From positions 15,607,001 to 15,671,000 of the forward strand of contig CM060899.1 in assembly GCA_030762935.1 (NCBI GenBank): a DNA stretch of 64,000 nucleotides, given 5' to 3'. Under the pieces are notes generated by a model. The model did no database searches. It was not told where the DNA came from and worked only from the letters and a program-made list of their open reading frames with translations. The translations under genes were made by a program, and so were the position numbers. Of the stretch, positions 1 to 12,300 are shown piece after piece; position 1 is the first letter of the stretch, and the number at the start of each line of letters is the position of its first letter. The stretch comes from Hymenopus coronatus. Taxonomy: Eukaryota > Arthropoda > Insecta > Mantodea > Hymenopodidae.

Positions 1-2
1 CG

Positions 3-245
3 CAGAACCGGGCACTACGGATGATCTACCGTACCGGCTGGAGATTTCCCGCCCATATCCTTCATGAACATTCCGGTATCCCGTACATTGTCGACCTCAT
101 CAGAACGAGGACCCGTTCACTGTGCGACAAAATTCCAACCCACCCCAATCAACTGGTGAATTCTCTGGGAAATTATGATCCCAGAGAGATACGTCGCCTG
201 CCCTCTTTCCGCCTGCCGAGAGACGCCATTGGCCCTCTCGGTTAG
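3..245 (+). pseudogene. Jockey-like LINE reverse transcriptase, C-terminal fragment
   Basis: The frame runs open from the window edge to the stop at 243-245. It matches the end of Jockey-clade ORF2 proteins, after the RT fingers and palm: an N-R-A-L-R-x-I-Y segment, a short helical region, then L-G-N-Y-D-P and a basic, proline-rich tail. The minus-strand fragment at 25.6-26.15 kb ends the same way (L-G-D-Y-D-P), which supports the family call. No RNase H follows, as expected for Jockey and unlike the I-like LINEs elsewhere in the window. The RT core lies outside the window, so it is unknown whether the element was full length. Confidence 0.7.
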
Positions 246-979
246 CCACGCCCCCTCCCTTGAGATACATTAAATTGAACCTAAAGGGCAAAGCGACCTT
301 AACCCGTAACCAAAACGGGGCAAAAATAATAAAGCGTGTCGTCCTCATAACGGGTGAACGCAAAATCCAAATTATAACAAATAATTCTGCTCCAGGCGGG
401 AGAAAACTGCGCGGCCTCCTGATTGGCTCACGCAGAGCGCCCGTGGGTGTGTCCTCTCCCTACAAAGTTCCCCGTACCAAAAATTATCCTTCAGTAAGCA
501 CATACATCCGCTCCTCCACCACACAAAAACCAGTAGACCTATACAACTGCTCATTTCGCAGATAAAGCCGCGATGCGGCTGTGTACTGCGGCATCGACAC
601 ACGACCGGGGCATGCCCCGATCGACCAGTTTTGCGTCTGGCGTCTGGCCTAGCATCTAGTCATAGATGAGTGTATGCTAAATCACAAAGAAGTGCACTGA
701 AACAGAACCAAGAAGCATTATGAATAATAAAATGTGGTGTTGATTATATCGCTTTTTTCCTTGTTTTATTATATGTACAGCGCCAGATACAGAGTTAGAC
801 GAGTTATTGTCCAACTATTTTACCACATTGTCCACGGCTGGAAGGAATAGGTTTTGAGAAATTCTGGGGAACTTTTTCAATCTAAAGAACACCAGATCGC
901 AGCAATTGCAAACTGACAGATTTCCTTTAGTTTGAAGAACCTGGAGCAGATTTATTGAAAATTGCAAACCAACTTTTAT
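246..979. other. No recognised gene; GC-richer block then AT-rich DNA
   Basis: The first part may be the 3' UTR of the Jockey-like fragment. About 380-640 is GC-richer than its surroundings and carries a 101-codon ORF (260-565) with no recognisable motif. After 700 the sequence is AT-rich. Nothing here supports a gene. Confidence 0.4.
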
Positions 980-1250
980 TCCGGGATGTGATAATTTGTG
1001 TTTAAGGGTGATCAACTACAAAGGTTATTAGTGCCCTCAGAAATTAAAATCTAGGCTAAAACCAGAAATAAAAAGCACCTTTTAAAGCCATCGATAAAAT
1101 TCTGAAAGGAACCAGAAATAAAAAACACTATTAAAATAATTCGGAGAACCAACAGGCGATTCTAGTGACATATAAAACCTGTATAAATAAATTAATTAAC
1201 CCCCAAATTCATAGGTGCATCTATATAGCGATCAATGGAGAGAAAGCTTT
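980..1250 (-). mobile_element. 3' end of an I-like LINE (copy D)
   Basis: Read on the minus strand, this is the LINE 3' UTR ending in the terminal stem-loop (1003-1039, G-A-G-G-G-C-A-C-T on one arm) and the T-T-A-A-A-C-A-C linker that precedes the microsatellite tail in the other copies. The UTR shows the same run of short A-rich repeats as copies A, C and H. The stem has accumulated mismatches, so the copy is old. It may be the detached 3' end of the fragment at 3.18-4.2 kb, separated by about 1.8 kb of later insertion. Confidence 0.65.
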
Positions 1251-1293
1251 CACTCTCGTTCGTTTCTGGCTGCCGCTTGGCGCGCCACTCGCA

Positions 1294-1602
1294 AAACTGA
1301 AATGGCCTGCTATTTATGGACGCTCTTTAACTTTTTTTTTTTTTTTTTTTTTTGGTTCTCAGCGTCCCATTCTATATTGGGCGTGAAAGATCGCTTAATT
1401 TTGCTCAGAGGCCTCTCTTATCAGGCTTGAGGTTCTTTTACGTGCCGTAAATCTACGACACGGGACCCACAGCTTTACTTCCCTTCCGAAGGAAGCCATG
1501 CTAAGGATTTTTACGCCCGAAAAAAATCCATCGTCGTCAGCCGGGTTTGAACCCGCGACCTTGGGTATATGAAGTTAGCATGGTAACCATTACACCACGC
1601 CT
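1294..1602 (-). mobile_element. tRNA-derived SINE, copy 1
   Basis: On the minus strand the right end reads as a tRNA-like head, with an A-box-like T-G-G-T-G-T-A-A-T-G-G-T-T-A-C-C and a B-box G-G-T-T-C-A-A-A-C-C-C. A body shared almost base for base with 15678-15977 follows, ending in the common block T-G-C-T-A-T-T-T-A-T-G-G-A-C-G. A T-run of about 22 (1331-1353) interrupts the body. A possible 6-bp duplication (CTCGCA) flanks it. The body includes a segment with T-T-T-T-A-C-G-T-G-C-C that recurs in both copies. Confidence 0.75.
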
Positions 1603-1608
1603 CTCGCA

Positions 1609-3030
1609 GCCAGTAGGTGCAGCTGATAGCATAGGTGGCACGAGAGGGTTGACCAACGAGCGTACGGGAGTCTCGATTCTCGCAAGACTCATAATTCTCG
1701 TTAATAGCAAGACTGCGGTGTAATGCGCTGAAACTCGGGTAATCCGTCCTGTAGGTTATAGTATTTCATCTGTTTAATGATTTAAGATTTAAACAGTCTA
1801 CCAGAATAAAGATAATATCTAAATAATTACAGTAAGAAAAAGAACACTAAAAACGAAGTGTGACATCATAGAATCTGCACATATGAGTGCGTGGTCTCCA
1901 CTTTTATTTAAATAAGTGCGTATATATTTTATTACTGCTAAGACGTTTATGTTGCAGGAGGTAATTCTGTTTTCGGTTGTAACCTGAACATGCTTATACC
2001 TAGTAACACAAAGTATAAGTATGTTATTAACGACTAATATCGCTGATTCAAATCCTTCACTGTGAACGCATTTGGAATATATGTACTGTTAAACGATGAG
2101 CCATCCTGTGTTATTACTAGGGCCCGAATTTTTAGCTTTTAATAAATGCAGTTTTAAGTTTTTAAACAATGTCCCTAGCTTTCCAACAATGTTCTTAACA
2201 CTTTTATTTTACACTTCTTTCATACCTACATAAGGAAGTTGACGACAAACGCCCTTTATAACATAATATAAATAAGATATGAAAACTATTTTACTATTAA
2301 TATACACCGTAATTTAAAGCAATTTATTACACAGTATACTCTGCTCGAATATTTTAACTAAAAATTTAGCATATGTTGTAATATATAGCACTCGTTTAAA
2401 ACAAACTTCATATTTCACTAGTTTTTCTGTAAACAACTATCAATATTTGTGAATTTTCTACTGTTTTTGTTGTTTTTTGTTGTTGTTTTGTTTTTTTTAA
2501 TAGGCAAAAGAAGATCGTTCGGCATAGCAAGATATTGCTGGCGTACATTTCCCACACGCAATTTCTATACCAAGATAAGAATCGTGATAAATTCTATTCC
2601 TGGCTAACCTCACATGTACATTCGAAACAAAACTAAATGAACTGTTAAAAAAATTGTAATTAAAATGAATTGAGGAAAAAGTTATACATTTCCTACAGAG
2701 TTAACAATAAAAAAATATATAAAACTTAAGTTTAGCGAGTTTTAAGACTTAATGATTCATTTAGCTATTTTTTTTTATGTTGGCTAAGATTCACACATTA
2801 GCACCCAAACAGCTTGAAACATAAAGGTACTTTGAAGCTTTCTAACTTATAAGGGAACAAACAGGTTAAAACCTGAAATCCGGGCACTAGTTATTACGTA
2901 GGCAGTATATACAACTGATCATACTTTAACCTACTTCGCCTGTACTTACGAGAACTTGTTCGTGTGTACTATTTCTCGATACATGAGATTCTCATTGCCA
3001 CACTCGAGAGAGGCACGGCTTGATGACTAA
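1609..3030. other. AT-rich DNA without a recognised gene
   Basis: I see only short ORFs, A/T runs and no convincing element ends. The stretch sits between two pieces of minus-strand LINE, so it may be an insertion into an older copy, but no target duplication was found. Confidence 0.4.
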
Positions 3031-3179
3031 CGGGCAAGAGTGTCACGGGTTTGGACCGTCTCTAAAAAGGATATAAATATGATTAAAACTGAGGCCTCGG
3101 TGATAAAAAGATTTAAAAGCCTTACATCTCACTCCGTTGTGTGCCGTCAAAATAAAATTAGATTCTTAAGGCAAATGTC

Positions 3180-4205
3180 ACTTAGGATAAAAATTGAAAA
3201 AACTTATCCACCGCGGTATCATCGGCCAGGACCTCCGAAATCCTGGCAGATAGTTGCAGAGTGGCTCGTAGTGTTGCTAGTCGAGCACACTCTACCATGA
3301 AATGCCGGACCGAAAGCGCCTCGCCGCAGAGTGAACAGATAGGTGGAGGTTCCTTTTTAAATAAATGCGAATGAGTAAAAAATGGCCAATGTGCAAACGA
3401 GCCAAAATGATCTCCTCACGACGAAATAAACGTGAGGAGGTTGCCCAGTTTTTAGGGACGTCGTTAACCTCCCAACGCTTATTTCGACAGAGAGCCGACC
3501 ACTCAGCATACCTGCCAGAAAACCCGCTCTCCGCACAACTATTCTAAAATCTTCGCCTGTTGCTCGAGTTATTGTTATACTGGGCCCGTAATTGCCTACT
3601 TTGCCATTAAATCCCTCAGCTCATTCCACGGTAAGCCAACTTCTCCAGGAGCCCGTGCAAAATGTGGAGGACGCTGTGAATGCGCTGTGTACTAAAGGAT
3701 GCTAATTGTAACGCTCACCAATGCTCTGAAGTGCACTAAGGGAATCACTAAGAATAAGGTGATCACTTATGTATCGGCGGCGAATATACAGAATGGTTTG
3801 GTAAATAGCATACAGCTCAGAGAATAAATGGATGAGCTACTAGGCAAACCGAAAATAGAAATTTCAGTCCCAGGGGCAAAGGCCTATCCAACACCGGTGG
3901 GGCAATTACTGCCATCGGCATAATTACAAATTCAGCCACTATATTTTGATAAAAATTTTAAGAAAAGAGTAGGAATACTGCACACAGGCCTAGCAGATTT
4001 CCCATAAACCGTCATCCCGAGATCGCCATGAAATGTGGCACGTAACCAGGGTAAGTGCACCCTCTACCCCTTGCGAAACAGGAGGCAGTTTAAGACCTTG
4101 CTTCCAAAGAAGCTCGCGAAAACGAAAACCTGCAGACCTTGGGCTATGTAAGAGTTTGGCAATAGCGAATGTCCAGTTCAGTATTAAGACATAAGATGTG
4201 GTCAA
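3180..4205 (-). pseudogene. I-like LINE ORF2 fragment: RNase H and C-terminal region (copy D2)
   Basis: On the minus strand the pieces align by eye with the RNase H and C-terminal zinc-finger region of copy C (15.54-16.6 kb). Shared blocks include the segment around 3220-3250 and the R-R-A-D-H-S-A shadow sequence around 3490, which also appears opposite the RNase H of copies B and I. The frame is broken many times and no catalytic residue can be assigned with confidence. The reverse transcriptase part is missing apart from a short end near 4205. Confidence 0.6.
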
Positions 4206-4206
4206 T

Positions 4207-4409
4207 GCACATGACTTTCTCTACATCAGTGTAACAAAGTGATGTAAAAAAGTTTATTCTTCTATCTACTTCTATAATAATTATGATAAAATTGCTTAAT
4301 TGCTTGCATCCTTGTAAGTTGAAGGGAAATACTGTATTGTACTAGGCTAAAACAATAGTCAAATATTTTAAAAGCTGATTGTCATGTGACTGAAATCAGT
4401 TTCTATGCA
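4207..4409. repeat. Interspersed repeat shared with 24.2-24.4 kb
   Basis: Both places begin with CATGACTTTCTCTA and keep a scattered match for about 190 bp, including T-T-G-C-A-T-C-C-T-T-G-T-A-A type blocks and an A-T-A-G-T-C-A-A-A block near the end. It directly abuts the tail of LINE copy A. At 24.2 kb the start of the repeat overlaps the most upstream recognisable codons of the viral-type polymerase, so this could be a second relic of that element's 5' region rather than a separate transposon. Confidence 0.45.
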
Positions 4410-7400
4410 GTAGTAGTAGTAGTATTATGGCTTTAGGGCGCACAACTACATAGGTTACTAGCGCCCTAGGGTAATTAAAAGAGCTAAAAGTTAAAAGGCA
4501 TAAAAACCACTAAAACAGGAGTACAACACAAGGGTTAAAACCAGGTAAAGCATAAAAAGGCTACCAAAGCCAAACTAAACACGAGACACTAAAAACATAA
4601 GTCGGTAAAAACTAAAACCCAGAGATAAAATGAAACCCTTCTGTACATCCAGCAGCGGCGGAGAAAATTAAAAAGTCCGTCACAATATACAGGTTGTCAC
4701 ACAAAAGACCGGGGATGTCAGTTGGAAGACACAGGGATGCGCGCAGAATAGTATAAAGGTGGCACTCCAATGAAAGATGACGCACCGTCAATAGCTCGTT
4801 ACAAGAAGCACATTGAGATGCGGGTAAAAGATGCTGGTGGCTAAAACGGCAATGCCCGATACGCAGTCGCGCTAAAACCACCTCATCGCGGCGACATGCA
4901 CGCGAGGAAGTAGACCAGGGGACAGGAAGGGACTCGACCGCCCTCAGTTTGTTGTCACGCACCCTGGACCATTCCGCGGACCAGCGCGAAAGAATGGCCC
5001 GGCGCAGGTGAACACGAACATCACCTGGAAAACGGTGGTGCTAAAACATTAGGCAATAAAACTGCAGACTTAGCAGCTGTGTCCGCTTTTTCGTTTCCGC
5101 TCACACCTACGTGACCAGGAAACCAAACAAACGACACGCTGACGCCAGTGTCAGAGAGCGATTGAGGCGATCCTGTATACGCTGTATCAACGGATGACAT
5201 GGATACAGCTCAGGCAGGCCCTGAGGGAATTGGTACAAATAACAAACTGTTTTACATCCTCTCCCCGGATAAAAAGAAGACCCTGATAAATACTAGAAAG
5301 TTCGGCGGTAAAAATCGAACATTGCCCCAAAAGATGAAATGTATAACTCCGCGAACTAAAAACGAAAGCGCATCCCACACCACGGTCTTCCTTAGAACCA
5401 TCCGTATAAATAAAACAATGGTTGGGAAACCTGGCCTGCAGCTCTAAAAATGCGGAGCGGAGGACTGAAGGTGGAGTCGTTGCTTTCGGCATGGATGCCA
5501 ACCCAAGGTGGAACTGGGTGTCGCAACGTAACCAAGGGGGAAGGTACATTCCCCGAGTGGAAACACAGGCGGTAGGCGAACATCCAAGATCCGAAGAAGC
5601 AGGCGAAAACGAACTCCTGCGGCAAGCAAGGCAACCGCGCTGGCAGCATATTGACGGTCAAGAGACTCGTCAAAAAAGAACTTGAAAGACGGGTGATCTG
5701 GCAAAGCAAACAGGCGGATAGCATAGCTGCAAAAAAAAAGCAGATCACGCCTATGAGACAGCAGAGGTTCAGCAGCCTCCGCAGACAAACTAATAACTGG
5801 GCTAGTCGGAAATGCAGCCAGCGCCAGAAGAATCCCACGATGGTGGACTGGGTTTAAACATCGTAAAACCGAAGGACAAGCCGAAGAGTATACAATGCAC
5901 CCGTAACCCAGTTTAGACCGAACAAGCGAACGGTAAAGCTGTAATAGCTCGGTGTTATCTGCTCCCCAGGATGTGCCACATAAAACACGTAAAATATTAA
6001 GTGCACGATCACATCTAGCCTTCAGAGAAGAGACATGGGACGACCAGCTAAGCTTCCTGTCGAACACCAAACCAGGAAACTTTACAGTTTCGGCGAAGGG
6101 CAGCGGTTCGGCCCCAAGATGTAGAGAAGGCGGCTCGTATGGTTTCCGACGCCAGAAGTTGACACAAACTGTCTTCTCGGAAGAAAAACGGAAGCCATTT
6201 GTGACACTCCAAGTATGTAGTCGGCCAAGACATGCCTGTAGGCGACGCTCCAAAAGGCACGTGCGCCGAGAACTGCAATAAATTGCAAAATCGTCCACAA
6301 ATAAGGAGGAGGAGTTACCAGCAGGAACACATTCGACAATGGGATTGATGGCAACAGCGAAGAGAGTGACGCTGAGTACCGACCCTTGAGGCACTCCGTT
6401 CTCCTGACTAAAAACACGAGAGAAAACAGAGCCCACACGCACACAAAATACCCGTTTGTTCATGAACTCCCGGAGGAACACTGGAAAGCGGTCATGGCAG
6501 CCCCAACTATGCAAGGTACGTAGTTAGCCAGCCCGCCAGCAAGTGTCATAAGCTTTCTCCAGACCAAAAAAAAAAAAAAAAAATGGCCACAGTTTAACAC
6601 TTCCGAAGAAAACCATTCAGGATGTGAGTCGAGAGGGAGACAAGGTGGTCAGTCGTGGAGCGGTATCGGCGAAAGCCACACTGTATGTTGCACAGAAGCT
6701 TCTCAGATTCAAGCCACCATCTTAACCGTCCATTGGTCATGCGTTCCAGCACCTTACAAACAGCACTGGTGAGGGAGATAGGACGGTAACTATGAGGAAG
6801 ACTACGGTCTTCCCCGGTTTTAAGATGGGAACAACGGTGGCTTCGAGCCAAGCTGTAGGAAACACACCCTCGCGCCAAACGAGGTTGTACAGGTTCAGGA
6901 GATATTGTTTACTCTCAGAAGAGAGGTTTTGTAGCATGGCGATATGGATACCATCGGCTCCTGGAGCGGAGTGTCGAGAGGATGCTAAACAGGCATCCAG
7001 CTTCCGCATGCTAAAATCCGAGTTATAGCACTCGGAATCCAAGGACCGGAAAGAGAGACTCTGAGACTCCACGTCCGCCTTGATGGCACGAAACGCTGGG
7101 TGATAATTGGCGGAGAAAGATGCAGTTGCACACGTGCTACCAAGAGCATCTGCAATAGCAACCGGGTCAACTACGGTGTGAGTTCCCACGAGAAGCCCCG
7201 GTATGGAAGTACCAGTCTGTCTACCGGCAACACGGCGGAGCTTTTCCCACTCAACAGATGACGGTGTTGGGCGACTGAATGTTTCAACAAACGAAGCCCA
7301 GGAAGTCCGTTTGCTATCTTGAATAATGCGCCGTGCTCGGGTGCTTGTTTGTTTAAAATTGATCAACTGCTCCAAGGTAGGGTGACGGCGAAATACCCGA

Positions 7401-7443
7401 AGAGCCCTCCTGTGAGCACGAATAGCATCGCGGCACTCTATAG
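4410..7443 (-). mobile_element. I-like LINE copy A, 5'-truncated
   Basis: The 3' end lies at the left: a 7-bp stem AGGGCGC/GCGCCCT (4435-4441 with 4461-4467) is followed by a (TAC)n tail at 4411-4424. Copy H at 55.87 kb has the same tail type, so A and H form one subfamily, distinct from B, F and I with their (ATC)n tails. The copy is truncated at the 5' side, before the endonuclease, and abuts the C-run that begins copy B. Confidence 0.85.
4612..7440 (-). pseudogene. LINE copy A ORF2: reverse transcriptase, RNase H, zinc finger (broken)
   Basis: In coding order on the minus strand: a connector with W-x-K-L-R-R-V-A-G-R (about 7225), the A-P-G-A-D-G-I-H-I motif (about 6950), S-Y-R-P-I-S-L-T-S (6794-6768), C-G-F-R-R-Y-R-S-T-T-D-H-L, L-E-K-A-Y-D-T (about 6550), G-V-P-Q-G-S-V-L-S (about 6395) and F-V-D-D-F-A-I-Y (about 6290), the catalytic double aspartate. 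RNase H follows with Y-T-D-G-S-K (about 5405), then the C-terminal C-x2-C...H...C finger (about 4800). At least five frame changes break it. A run of about 19 A's (6566-6585) has expanded inside the F-F-D-L-E-K catalytic motif, replacing the aspartate side by a phenylalanine tract. Endonuclease and gag are absent. Confidence 0.85.
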
Positions 7444-7902
7444 TCCCCCCAGAGGCCTACTATGGTAGGTACGGGTTAGGCGCACCCGAGGTCCCGAGCC
7501 ACCTTGACTCCCTCTGTGGGCAACCTCAGAGGGGTGAGGGAGTCAGTAGGTCAAAATGCCCACCCACGTGTAGGCCGTGCGTGGAGACCCGTGTCGGTGA
7601 AAAGGAATATCCTGGTTGGTTGAGGGTTGCGTACCTGAGCATAGGCTTCTGTCTTTCAGTAACTGGGGAGGATGCGCAGCCTAATACACCGCTTTGGTTT
7701 CTGATTTGCCTAAACGGGAGGCTAGGGACTAACCCACCCCTAGTCAATCGCCCAGGACTAGGTATTACACCGAACTCCAGGGTGAGTGGAACGGCGAGCC
7801 CGCTATATCCCCTGTGTAGCCCTGTCACCCCAGTGGGGTGACCCCTCGTTGGGCTCCGTGGTGGGTGGGGAGCACTGGGTATGAATTTACACCTTTTTTT
7901 CT

Positions 7903-9350
7903 ATGAAAAAACATAAACCAAAGTCTAATATGCGTGGAAAAAAGTAGTCGAGCCTAAAGGTCCTCGCTACTTAGTTATCTCTAGGACGGAGGAAGAAAAG
8001 AATTTTTCGTCTGTTAGCCCTTTCGCTATCCAAAAGGGATTAGACAACATCGCTGGCCCGGTTAATTCTTGTGTTAGAGCTCGAAATGCTTCCCTTCTGG
8101 TGTAGGCAATTTCAGCCTCCCAGGCAGCAAAAATTCTTCAAGCTAAAATGGTAGGCAGCTACCCAGTTAAGGTTGAAAAGCACAAGACTTTGAACTCCTC
8201 GCGTGGCGTTATCACCACCCGCGCATTGGACGGTATGTCCAATTAGGAGCTTCAGGAAGATCTGGCAGACCAGGGCGTATCATCCGTGTATAGGGTTCAA
8301 CGGAGAGTAGATGGTGAATCCGTGCGTACCCGTACCCTGTTCCTTACCTTTGACCGGGTAGATCTCCCTCAAAGAATTAAGGCAGGGTACGAAGCTATCG
8401 AGGTTAGGCCCTACATTCCGAACCCCTTACGCTGTTACAAGTGTCAGCAATTTGGTCATACGAGCGAATTTTGTACTGGTCAGTCCACCTGTGGTGACGC
8501 TTCGCACGATGGGGATTGCGGCATCCCTCCAACTTGTGTGAACTGCAGCGGGGAACACCCATCTAGTTCCCGAGATTGCCCCCGTTTTGCTGAGGAGAGA
8601 GCGATCCAGGAGATACGGGTGAAGGAGAAGGTGTCTTTCTCCGAAGCCCGTAAGCTCCTGCGTATCCGACAACCCTCTGTCCCGCGTTCCGGTTCTTATA
8701 GCTCTGTTGCAGCTAAACCGGTGCCGAGGCGGGAGATCGCAACACAGACCTGGATATCAACGGGGCCACTATTGCCGAAAGAATTGTCGTTGCCAGGACT
8801 AGTACGAAGACCTCTACAGCTGCGTCAGTGTCGGCATCACCATCTGCCAAATCCGCCAACGTAAAGCATACTCCAGGAAAATTGTCCGCCCAACCATCCA
8901 CATCAGGCAATAAGACCGGTAAAACCGTAGGGTATTCTGCACCACAGAAAACTTTCAAGACCAGCTATGTAAGGACTGATTTCCTTAAAGAGCGTGTTTC
9001 GCCTGCACCCAAAAGATCCAAGGGTGGTAAACCTCCACGTCACTCTCCTCGTGGATCCTCGGAGGAGGAATCTTCTGGGAGGAGCTCCGATCGGTGACGT
9101 CCATATTCGCCTAGCAGTACCTCAAATAGGTTGGAGATCCTTGAACCGAGGTTCTCTATTGGTAAGGGCTCCTCTCCTGTGGAAGAAATTGAACAGGAGG
9201 ATCCTGCCTCGGCTGCTAAACGGACAGTCCGTAAGCGGCAGGATCGTGCTCCTGAAAAAGTGTTAGTCCGACGGCTAAAAAGAACAAACTAAACCGACCA
9301 GCACCGCCCTGTATGCAAAAACGTCTATTTAGAACTTATCCCATATTATA
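7903..9350 (+). pseudogene. LINE copy B ORF1 (gag-like, CCHC zinc knuckles), broken
   Basis: This ORF1 is an RNA-binding, nucleocapsid-like protein. The start ATG at 7903 corresponds to the gag start of copy I at 57980. Stops and shifts occur near 7945, 8104 and 8243. The best-kept part (8286-8864) carries the knuckles: C-Y-K-C-Q-Q-F-G-H-T-S-E-F-C, a second one weakened by loss of residues, and C-V-N-C-S-G-E-H-P-S-S-S-R-D-C. A basic, serine-rich C-terminus follows, spread over two frames (8828-9097, 8994-9266). The ORF ends a few bases before the ORF2 ATG at 9355. Confidence 0.8.
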
Positions 9351-9354
9351 GACC

Positions 9355-12300
9355 ATGGCTATCCTACAGTGGAACATACCAGGCATTCGACCACATCGAG
9401 CAGAGCTTGAACTGTTACTCCACGCGTATCAACCTCTAGTCGTCTGCCTACAAGAGACAAAACTCCGTCCACAAGACAATGTTACCTTCAGGCACTATTC
9501 TTCTGTTCGGTTTGATTTCAATCCGACAGAAGGTTTTCCCGCACACGGGGGTACTATGATGCTCATCAGGAATGACATTTATGCTGATTCCGTCTCCTTA
9601 CAGTCTGACCTCCAGTCAGTTGCTGTGAAGGTCACACTGCCCTCTGCCAGATTTACTATTTGTAATATCTACTTGCCTCCCTCTAATGACCTCGCGCACC
9701 GAGTTGGAAGACCTCGTTTCCCAGCTACCAACGCCATTTGTGTTGGTGGGGGACGTGAATGCCCACCATCCACTCTGGGGCTCTCCTCGGGTTTGTGCGA
9801 GAGGTCAGCTGATTGCCGACTTCTTGGACACTAAGAATCTTGTTTTCCTGAACACCGGAGAGCCAGCCTTTCTTTCTGACGTCTTTCACAGTTTTTCACA
9901 CCTTGACATAGCGATTTGTTCACCACAGTTAGCGGTCTCATTAACCTGGAATATCATCTCTGATTTGCACTCTAGTGACCACTTTCCCTGTCTTATTAGT
10001 CTCTTGACACACGCTGCCTGTTCCACTCGTTTACCTAGATTTCGCTTAGATCACGCCAACTGAGACCTGTATTCCCGCTTGGCTAACTTCAACAACGATG
10101 AGCACGACTCCGTGACCATCTCGCCGAGACAATTCTTTCCGCTGCTGAGCAATCCATTCCGCGTTCGACTGGCAAAACCCGTCGCTTTCCAGTATCCTGG
10201 TGGACTGATGACTGCCGGAATGCAATTCGTGCTCGCAGACGAGCTCTGAGGTTCTTCCAACGTCGCCCTACACTTGATAATCTAATACAATATAAAAAGC
10301 TGCGTGCGAAATCTAGACACATTATTAGGGATAGCAAGAAGACATCCTGGAATAATTTTATAGCATCTTTTAACCGACATACACCTTCCTCTGTCGTATG
10401 GGATAAGTTACGGCGTGTGGCCGGAAAATCGACACAAATGCCTATCGCCAGTCTCAAAACACCTGCCGGTGATGTTGAAACGTTTGAAGTGGCGGACACC
10501 TTAGGCAGAGCATTCGCCTAAGTGTTTAGCTCAGACAATTATTCCCCTGACTTTCTTAGAGTTAAGAATCAGGTGGAATCTCAAGGACTCTCCTTTGTTC
10601 TAGGAACCTTGAAGCCTATAACCGTCTTTTCACCATGGTAGAGCTAGAATATGCACTTTCGTCTTCGCGACACTCTGCTCCAGGACCAGATTGTATCCAC
10701 GTTCAAATGCTGCAACATCTCTCTCCTGTCGGTACCGTGTCTGGGTTGAAGCCACTTTTCCAGACACATGGCGGGAGGCCACCATCATACCCATTCTTAA
10801 ACCTGGAAAGGACCAACGTCTTCCTACCAGTTACCGTCCAATTTCCCTCACCAGTTGCGTATGCAAGTTGATGGAACGCATGCTCAGTGGACGGTTGGTG
10901 TGGTGGTTGGAATCCCACAACCTTCTGACGAACATCCAGTGTGGCTTTCGACGACGACGTTCAACAACTGACCACCTTGTCTCTTTGTCAACTCAGATTA
11001 TGGACGGGTTTCTTAAGAACAGCCCCACAGTTGGGATATTTTTTGACCTCGAGAAGGCCTACGACACGTGTTGGCGGGCGGGAATGTTGCGTTCTCTCCA
11101 CAACTGGAACATACGTGGACGCCTACCGTTGGTCATTCAGGAGTTTATGCGGGACCGCGTTTTTCGAGTGAGGGTCGGCTCTGTTTTTTCTAACCATTAT
11201 ATTCAAGAGAACGGAGTGCCGCAGGGCTCGGTACTCAGCGTGACGCTATTTGCTATTGCGATAAATTCCATATCACTATGTGTGCCTCCAGGTGTCTCTT
11301 CCTGTTTATTCGTGGATGACTTTGCCATCTTCTGTACTTCTCAGCGTACACCGTTTTTGGAATGCCGTCTCCAGCGGTGTTTGGACAATCTCTGTGCTTG
11401 GAGCTCGCAACACGGTTTTCGTTTCTCTGCTGAGAAGACAGTCTGCGTTAACTTCTGGCGCCGTAGGTGGCAGATGCCGCCGTCTCTTCGACTCGGGCCA
11501 GATTTACTTCCTTTCGCAGATGAGGCGAGATTCCTTGGTTTGACCTTCGATCGCAAACTTTGTTGGGCACCACATATAGCACAGCTTAAAGCACGATGTG
11601 ACCGTTCTCTAAATCTTTTACTGATACTAAGTGGCAAATCTTGGGGTGCGGATCGGACGGCATTGCTCCGTCTTTATCGTGCTGTGATTCGTTCGAAGTT
11701 GGACTATGGCAGCATGTTGTATTCCTCAGCGCGACCTTCAGTGCTCACAATGTTAGACACAGTCCATAATCAGGGCATCCGTGTGGCCGTTGAAGCTTTT
11801 CCAACGAGCCTCTACGCCGAATCGGGAGAACCTCTGCGATGTCGGCGTGATCTCCTGCTTGCTAATTATGGCTGTGGGCTGAAGTGTATGCCTGGGCATC
11901 CAACTTATCACGCGTTTTTCTCCCCTGAGCTGCACGAGCGATACTGCCTCCGCTCTCTGAGCCCCAGGCCAGCAGGATTTCGTTTCCGTGAGCTTCTACG
12001 CCAGTACCATGTTGACATTCCTCGGCTGTTATCCAAGGTAGGGAGTATATACAACCCTTGGTTACGCGCTACCTCCCATGTCGATCTCGGGATGACGCTT
12101 TACGGGAAATCTGTTACGCCTCTTGATAGTATTCGTCGTTGTTTTTTTAGAATTTTTATCCAAATACAGTGGCCGTACTTGTATCTACACCGATGGTAGT
12201 AAGAGTCCCGACGGTGTTGAATGTGCCTTTGTCACTGGCACCGCAGCTTCTACTTACGGTTTGCCTAGAAGCACATCTATATATTCTGCCGAGCTATATG

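Noticed and set aside
260..565. 101-codon ORF in the GC-richer block near the window start
   Set aside because: No recognisable domain, no neighbour context and an opposite-strand ORF of similar length.
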